A stretch of DNA of 23,548 nt from an uncultured Pseudoxanthomonas sp. (lineage in GTDB: Bacteria; Pseudomonadota; Gammaproteobacteria; Xanthomonadales; Xanthomonadaceae), in the NCBI GenBank assembly GCA_946886405.1, contig CAMPIO010000053.1, positions 1 to 23,548 on the forward strand. The letters are read 5' to 3'. This document shows positions 19,892-23,548 of this stretch, piece by piece (the stretch's first letter is position 1; each line of letters starts with the position of its first letter). The notes under the pieces were generated by a model, which did not search any database, was not told the origin of the DNA, and saw nothing but the letters and a program-made list of their open reading frames with translations. The translations under genes and the position numbers were made by a program.

Positions 19892-20419
19892 TCACTGCAT
19901 CACGAAGCTGGTGAACAGGAGCGATTCGGCGCTGGGCTTGCCGGTCTCGGCGACCAGCAGCGCTTTCACTTCGCCAAGCGCGGTGTTCTGCAGGCGCTCC
20001 TTGCCTTCCCGCGACATCAGGCTGGCGGCGTCCTGCTGCGCGAACAGCATCAGCAGGCGCGCGCGGATGGCGGGGGCGTGCAACTGGAGGGCAGTCATGG
20101 CTTCGGGATCGCGCGTCATCAACTGCACTTCCACCTGCAGGTAGCGCGCACCACCGCTTTCGCCGACCAGGTTGACGACGAAGGGCGGTTCCAGCGCGAA
20201 GTACTGGGCAGGCGCGGGCACTTCGCCCGGGCTCTTCGCCTTGGGGGCGTCGGCTTTCTCGTCCTTGCCGCCATGACTGGCGAAGTACCAGGCGCCGCCG
20301 CCCGCTGCACCGGCCGCGATGACCGCCACCAGCCCGATGGTCAGCAGCGACTTGCCGCCCTTGGGCTTGTCGCCCTTGTCGGTCTTGGACTTGCTTGCGT
20401 TCTTGTCGGCGGCTGCCAC
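19892..20419 (-). CDS. fliL: flagellar basal body-associated protein FliL
   Basis: Single-pass inner-membrane protein that surrounds and supports the stator units. The 175-residue product has a Lys/Asp-rich cytoplasmic start, one hydrophobic helix (about 25-47), and the periplasmic FliL domain (YFALEPPFVVNLVGESGGARYLQVEVQLMTRD, ending SLLFTSFVMQ). The start is GTG at 20419, with AGGAG 10 nt upstream; no ATG fits. It is the first gene of fliL-fliR and has its own sigma-54 promoter about 24 nt upstream of its expected leader. Confidence 0.94.
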   Translation of the reverse strand: MAAADKNASKSKTDKGDKPKGGKSLLTIGLVAVIAAGAAGGGAWYFASHGGKDEKADAPKAKSPGEVPAPAQYFALEPPFVVNLVGESGGARYLQVEVQLMTRDPEAMTALQLHAPAIRARLLMLFAQQDAASLMSREGKERLQNTALGEVKALLVAETGKPSAESLLFTSFVMQ

Positions 20420-20453
20420 GGCGATGGATCTCCTGAGGGGTCAGTCCAGGGGA

Positions 20454-20469
20454 TGCAAGCGGTGTGCCG
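20454..20469 (-). promoter_or_regulatory. sigma-54 (RpoN) promoter of fliL-fliR
   Basis: On the minus strand, CGGCACACCGCTTGCA matches TGGCACGNNNNTTGCW: GGCAC at -24, TTGCA at -12, and exactly 10 nt between GG and GC. Transcription should start near 20443, giving a leader of about 24 nt. It lies between the REP pair and fliL. Together with the matching site before flhB, it indicates that both gate operons are class-II RpoN/FleQ-type units. The FleQ site itself was not identified. Confidence 0.78.
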
Positions 20470-20513
20470 TGATGAGAGAGGAGGCCCGACGGGGTTTTGA
20501 CGGACGTGCTTTC

Positions 20514-20641
20514 TGTAGGAGCGACGTGAGTCGCGACCGTGCGTCATGGCGGTCCGGAAACATCGTTCACGCAGCGATGGCCGTGTGGCCCGGCATCCAC
20601 GGCGCCGAATGTCTGCGGTCGCGACTCACGTCGCTCCTACC
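20514..20641. repeat. REP pair (REPIN-like), GTAGGAGC-headed, subfamily B
   Basis: Two 25-bp arms (20515-20539 and 20616-20640) are perfect reverse complements: GTAGGAGCGACGTGAGTCGC plus GACCG. Each holds a small palindrome, GCGAC-GTGA-GTCGC. The 76-nt spacer is not obviously symmetric. The head matches the pair beside fliA but the body differs, so it belongs to a second subfamily. It begins 15 bp after the fliK stop and separates fliIJK from the fliL promoter. Confidence 0.88.
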
Positions 20642-20655
20642 GGAACAGCAGGCCG

Positions 20656-21897
20656 TCAGGCGTACGCGTCCACCAGCCCGCGCGCGGTCATGCGGACGGT
20701 GCGGGGCGCGTCGGCGGCGGGTTCTCCTGCATCGCCGGGGCGTTCACCCTGCTGCGAAGCGCCGCCCTGCGAGGGCGGTGCATGCTGCTGGCCGACATCG
20801 GCGTGGGCGAGCTGGAAGCCGTGCTGGCCGAGCATGTCGCGCAGGCGCGGCAGGCTGCTTTCGAGTGCCTGGCGGACGTCGGCCTGGGCACTGCTGAAGT
20901 CGGCGTGCACGCGATCGCCTTCCAGGCGCAGGCGGATCTCGACGGTTCCCAGGTCGTTCGGCGTGATCTTGATGTGGGCGTGGCCGATCTTCTGGTCCGC
21001 CATCCAGCGCACGGCGTCGCCGATGTCGTCGTCGAAGTGGCCGCCGTGCAGGTCGGCGCTGGGCGCTTCCATCGGATTGACGGTCTCGGTGCGCGACAGG
21101 CCGAGCGGGGCGTTCGAGGCACCGACACCGGCCAGCAGGTTGGCGGTGGGCGCAGGCGCATCGCCGTCCTCGCTGCGGAACGCGTCGACGATATCGCGTC
21201 CCAGTGCCACGGCATCCGGCATCGCGGCGGCGACCTGGCCACTGGCCAGATGGGTCGCGAACGACAGCAGGTTCTGCAACGGGGCCTTCGCGGTGGCGTC
21301 GGCAGGTGCGTTCGCGATGGGGGACGTCGTTGCCGGCGGCGTGTCGCTGGGCGCGACATCGACATTGGCCGGGACGGTCGTGCTCTCGCTTGCCGCAACA
21401 GGGGTGGGCAGGTTCAGCGGCGTCGTCGTCGTCAGTGTCGCGCGACCGCCACCCAGCAAGGTGTCGGCAGGCGCCGCCGTGCCCAGTGTCGTGGTGCCGA
21501 GCAGGGGATTGGCCAAGGGGTCGGACTGGATCACCGCGGCGTCGCCGGCGGGCGGCACAAGGGTGAGTGGCGCTGGCGCCTCCATCAGTGCCAGCAGGAC
21601 GAAGGGCGCGGCCTCGGTGGGCGCAGGCGCGTCCTCGTCGGAGGGCACGCGCGCCGGATCTTCCGGCGCACGCGCGACAGCAACCGGTCGTCGTTGGCTG
21701 CCTTCCTGCGCTTCGCCGGTGCGTGCGTGCGCCGCGCGCCGCGTGTCATCGGGCTTTGCCGGGCGACGCACCATGTCGTCGAATGCCGGCTTTCCAGCGG
21801 CGCCCGCTGCCTCGTTCGCCGAGGGGCTGGCACCCGATGCGCTTGCCGGTGGCGGCGCCGGGGCGGCGAACGGCAACGCGGACGTCGATGACGGCAT
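20656..21897 (-). CDS. fliK: flagellar hook-length control protein FliK
   Basis: Secreted molecular ruler that measures the hook and triggers the FlhB specificity switch. The 413-residue product has a long Ala/Pro/Thr-rich variable region (about 1-290) and a conserved C-terminal domain (about 300-370): HIKITPNDLGTVEIRLRLEGDRVHADFSS, then ALESSLPRLRDMLGQHGFQLAHADV. A Gln/Gly-rich tail ends it. The start overlaps the fliJ stop by 1 nt (TGATG). The variable region is poorly conserved, so the call relies on the C-terminal domain and position after fliIJ. Confidence 0.94.
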   Translation of the reverse strand: MPSSTSALPFAAPAPPPASASGASPSANEAAGAAGKPAFDDMVRRPAKPDDTRRAAHARTGEAQEGSQRRPVAVARAPEDPARVPSDEDAPAPTEAAPFVLLALMEAPAPLTLVPPAGDAAVIQSDPLANPLLGTTTLGTAAPADTLLGGGRATLTTTTPLNLPTPVAASESTTVPANVDVAPSDTPPATTSPIANAPADATAKAPLQNLLSFATHLASGQVAAAMPDAVALGRDIVDAFRSEDGDAPAPTANLLAGVGASNAPLGLSRTETVNPMEAPSADLHGGHFDDDIGDAVRWMADQKIGHAHIKITPNDLGTVEIRLRLEGDRVHADFSSAQADVRQALESSLPRLRDMLGQHGFQLAHADVGQQHAPPSQGGASQQGERPGDAGEPAADAPRTVRMTARGLVDAYA

Positions 21898-22349
21898 CAG
21901 GCGTCCTCGTTCTCGCGGGCGGTGGCGGCCAGGCGGGCGCGGCGCGCGCCCACGTCGTCCATCTCGCGCTGGTCGCGGCGGTCGACGATCAGCTTCTCCT
22001 GCACGCGGTAGCTGGCGGCCAGCTGTTCCAGCACCTGCTTGTCGCGGCTGGCCAGCAGCAGGCGGTCGCGTTCGATGTCCACGCTGGCGCGACTGCGGTC
22101 GACGTTCTGCAGTTGCTGCTTGAGCGCCTGGTCGATGCGTTCGAGGAAAGCGCGCCGGTTGGCCAACTGCGCCGGGCTGGTCGCGGCCATCTGGCTGTTG
22201 GCGTAGTCCTCGGCGTACTGACGCAGTTCCTCCAGTCGCGACTCATGCTGTGCCAGCGTGCTCTGGCGGTCGGCCAGTTCGCGGGCAACGGAATCCTCGT
22301 GCTCCTGCGCGCGGCGCAGCAGGGGATCGATTCGGCGGGACTGCATCAT
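21897..22349 (-). CDS. fliJ: flagellar export stalk protein FliJ
   Basis: Coiled-coil protein that inserts into the FliI hexamer like the gamma subunit of F1-ATPase and contacts FlhA. The 150-residue product is almost wholly helical with charged heptads (LLRRAQEHEDSVARELADRQSTLAQHESRLEELRQY) and ends in the FliJ-like QREMDDVGARRARL. It starts with two Met codons behind AAGGAA and follows the fliI stop by 18 bp. Length and position are as expected. Confidence 0.94.
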   Translation of the reverse strand: MMQSRRIDPLLRRAQEHEDSVARELADRQSTLAQHESRLEELRQYAEDYANSQMAATSPAQLANRRAFLERIDQALKQQLQNVDRSRASVDIERDRLLLASRDKQVLEQLAASYRVQEKLIVDRRDQREMDDVGARRARLAATARENEDA

Positions 22350-22367
22350 GACGGGGGTTCCTTGGCG

Positions 22368-23548
22368 TTACTGCAGGCCGGGCGGCATCGGTATGCCGGC
22401 GGCGAGGTTGCGTTGGATCAGGGATTCCAGGGCGGCGCGGCTGCTCGGCAGGTCGGCGGCGTGCGCCACGTCCTGGCCCAGGAATTCGACGATGTCCGGC
22501 CAGCGCTCGAGCGCTTCGTCCACGGTCGGATCGTTGCCGCGCTGGTACGCGCCGATGGCGATCAGGTCGCGGTTGCTGTTGTAGGCCGACAGCAGCCGTT
22601 TGAGCTTTCTGATACGGTCGCGCCAGGTTTCATCGGCGATCTCGGTGACCACGCGGCTGACGGAGGATTCGACGTCGATGGCCGGATACAGGCCGGCGTC
22701 GGCGACGCGGCGCGACAGCAGGATGTGGCCGTCGAGGATGGCGCGGGCGGCGTCGGCGATCGGATCCTGCGGATCGTCGCCTTCGGTCAGCACGGTGTAG
22801 AACGCGGTGATCGAACCGCGCCCCTTGGCACCATTGCCCGCGCGTTCGACCAGCGCCGGCAGGCGCGCGAACACCGACGGCGGATAGCCGCGCGTGGTGG
22901 GCGGCTCGCCGACCGACAGGCCGATCTCGCGCTGCGCCTGGGCGAAGCGGGTCAGAGAATCCATCAGCAGCAGCACGTTGAGGCCCTGGTCGCGGAACCA
23001 TTCCGCGATGGCGGTGGCGCGATACGCACCTTGCAGGCGCGCCAGCGGCGGTCGGTCGGCAGGGCTGGCGACGACGACGGCGCGTGCCAGGCCGGCGGGG
23101 CCCAGCGTGGTTTCGACGAAATCGCGGACTTCGCGACCACGTTCGCCGATCAGGCCTACGACGATCACGTCGGCGGCGGTGTACTTGGTCATCATGCCCA
23201 GCAGCGTCGACTTGCCGACGCCGGAGCCGGCGAACAGGCCGATGCGCTGGCCGCGGCCGATCGGCAGCAGCGCGTTGATCGCGCGCACGCCCACGTCCAG
23301 CGACTGGCTGATCGGCTCGCGCATCAGCGGGTTGATGGCGGTGCCGGCCAGGCCCATCCAGCCCTCGGGCCGGATCGCGCCGCGGCCGTCCAGCGGCACG
23401 CCGTCGCTGTCGATGACGCGGCCGAGCAGGCCCTCGCCCACGGCCACTTCGCCGCGGCGGCGGGTGGTCACCACGCGCGCGTTGGGCAGCAGGCCTTCCA
23501 GGTCGGCGGTCGGCACCTTGAGTACCAGCTCCTGGGGGGCGCCGAGGT
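22368..23548 (-). CDS. fliI: flagellum-specific ATPase FliI (N-terminus cut by window edge)
   Basis: ATPase of the flagellar export apparatus that unfolds and releases substrates. The frame stays open to the window end, with [10 protein letters not shown] in frame before the first visible GTG at 23516; that GTG is therefore internal and the true start lies beyond. Visible motifs are Walker A ([12 protein letters not shown], near 23190-23235), Walker B ([27 protein letters not shown]) and the family stretch [20 protein letters not shown]. The C-terminus with [26 protein letters not shown] is intact, ending at TAA. About 393 of an expected ~450 residues are present. Confidence 0.97.
   Translation of the reverse strand, partial: LGAPQELVLKVPTADLEGLLPNARVVTTRRRGEVAVGEGLLGRVIDSDGVPLDGRGAIRPEGWMGLAGTAINPLMREPISQSLDVGVRAINALLPIGRGQRIGLFAGSGVGKSTLLGMMTKYTAADVIVVGLIGERGREVRDFVETTLGPAGLARAVVVASPADRPPLARLQGAYRATAIAEWFRDQGLNVLLLMDSLTRFAQAQREIGLSVGEPPTTRGYPPSVFARLPALVERAGNGAKGRGSITAFYTVLTEGDDPQDPIADAARAILDGHILLSRRVADAGLYPAIDVESSVSRVVTEIADETWRDRIRKLKRLLSAYNSNRDLIAIGAYQRGNDPTVDEALERWPDIVEFLGQDVAHAADLPSSRAALESLIQRNLAAGIPMPPGLQ

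Noticed and set aside
18872..20500. 542-codon plus-strand open frame opposite fliM and fliL
   Set aside because: It is antisense to two well-supported genes, its His/Gln/Val-rich composition is that of a reverse-frame shadow, and no start signal is convincing.
23514..23516. GTG as the start of fliI
   Set aside because: The frame continues upstream to the window edge with FliI-like sequence, so this codon is internal and the gene is cut by the window.

Overview
This window is a chromosomal flagellar locus from a high-GC gammaproteobacterium, most likely a member of the Xanthomonadaceae/Lysobacteraceae (Stenotrophomonas, Pseudoxanthomonas, Lysobacter or Luteimonas type). The evidence is the flagellar gene order (fliIJK-fliLMNOPQR and flhB-flhA-flhF-flhG-fliA), the GC-rich codon use, and GTAGGAGC-headed REP palindromes of the kind known from Stenotrophomonas and its relatives. 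Genus is not resolvable by eye.

Layout, left to right. (1) 94-6644, minus strand: flhB-flhA-flhF-flhG-fliA, a tight operon with 4- to 11-nt overlaps at three of its four junctions. It is read from a near-consensus sigma-54 promoter I find at 6676-6692 and ends at fliA, 5 nt before a REP pair (15-89). It supplies two export-apparatus proteins, the polar placement/number GTPase-ATPase pair and sigma-28. (2) 6756-12961, plus strand: a small His/Cys-rich secreted protein followed by a complete heavy-metal efflux set (czcC-, czcB- and czcA-like) with overlapping start and stop codons. (3) 12962-13210: a convergent gap filled by two tandem copies of a ~92-bp inverted-ended repeat. (4) 13211-15746: a membrane-bound GGDEF diguanylate cyclase (minus), an unrecognised secreted protein with a Gly/Lys/Asn tail (plus) ending in a clear terminator, and a TetR-family regulator (minus). 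(5) 15957-23548, minus strand: fliI (cut by the window edge)-fliJ-fliK, a REP pair, a second sigma-54 promoter, then fliL-fliM-fliN-fliO-fliP-fliQ-fliR.

How it works together: FliI/FliJ (ATPase and stalk), FlhA/FlhB/FliO/FliP/FliQ/FliR (export gate), FliK (hook-length ruler), FliL (stator-associated) and FliM/FliN (switch) build and run a flagellum. FlhF/FlhG set its position and number, and FliA switches on late genes. Genes for the gate subunits FliR and FlhB, adjacent in many bacteria, are here separated by ~9.3 kb of metal-efflux, c-di-GMP and regulatory genes.

The least expected signals are in the non-coding DNA: two different REP-pair subfamilies at operon ends, two sigma-54 promoters, and a purine/pyrimidine-asymmetric inverted repeat family sitting in both the fliP-fliQ and fliQ-fliR gaps directly before the start codons. 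I see no CRISPR array, tRNA, rRNA, transposase or integrase. No gap exceeds 300 bases. I did not find a convincing wholly new multi-gene system; the best unknown gene is the secreted protein at 14427-15083.
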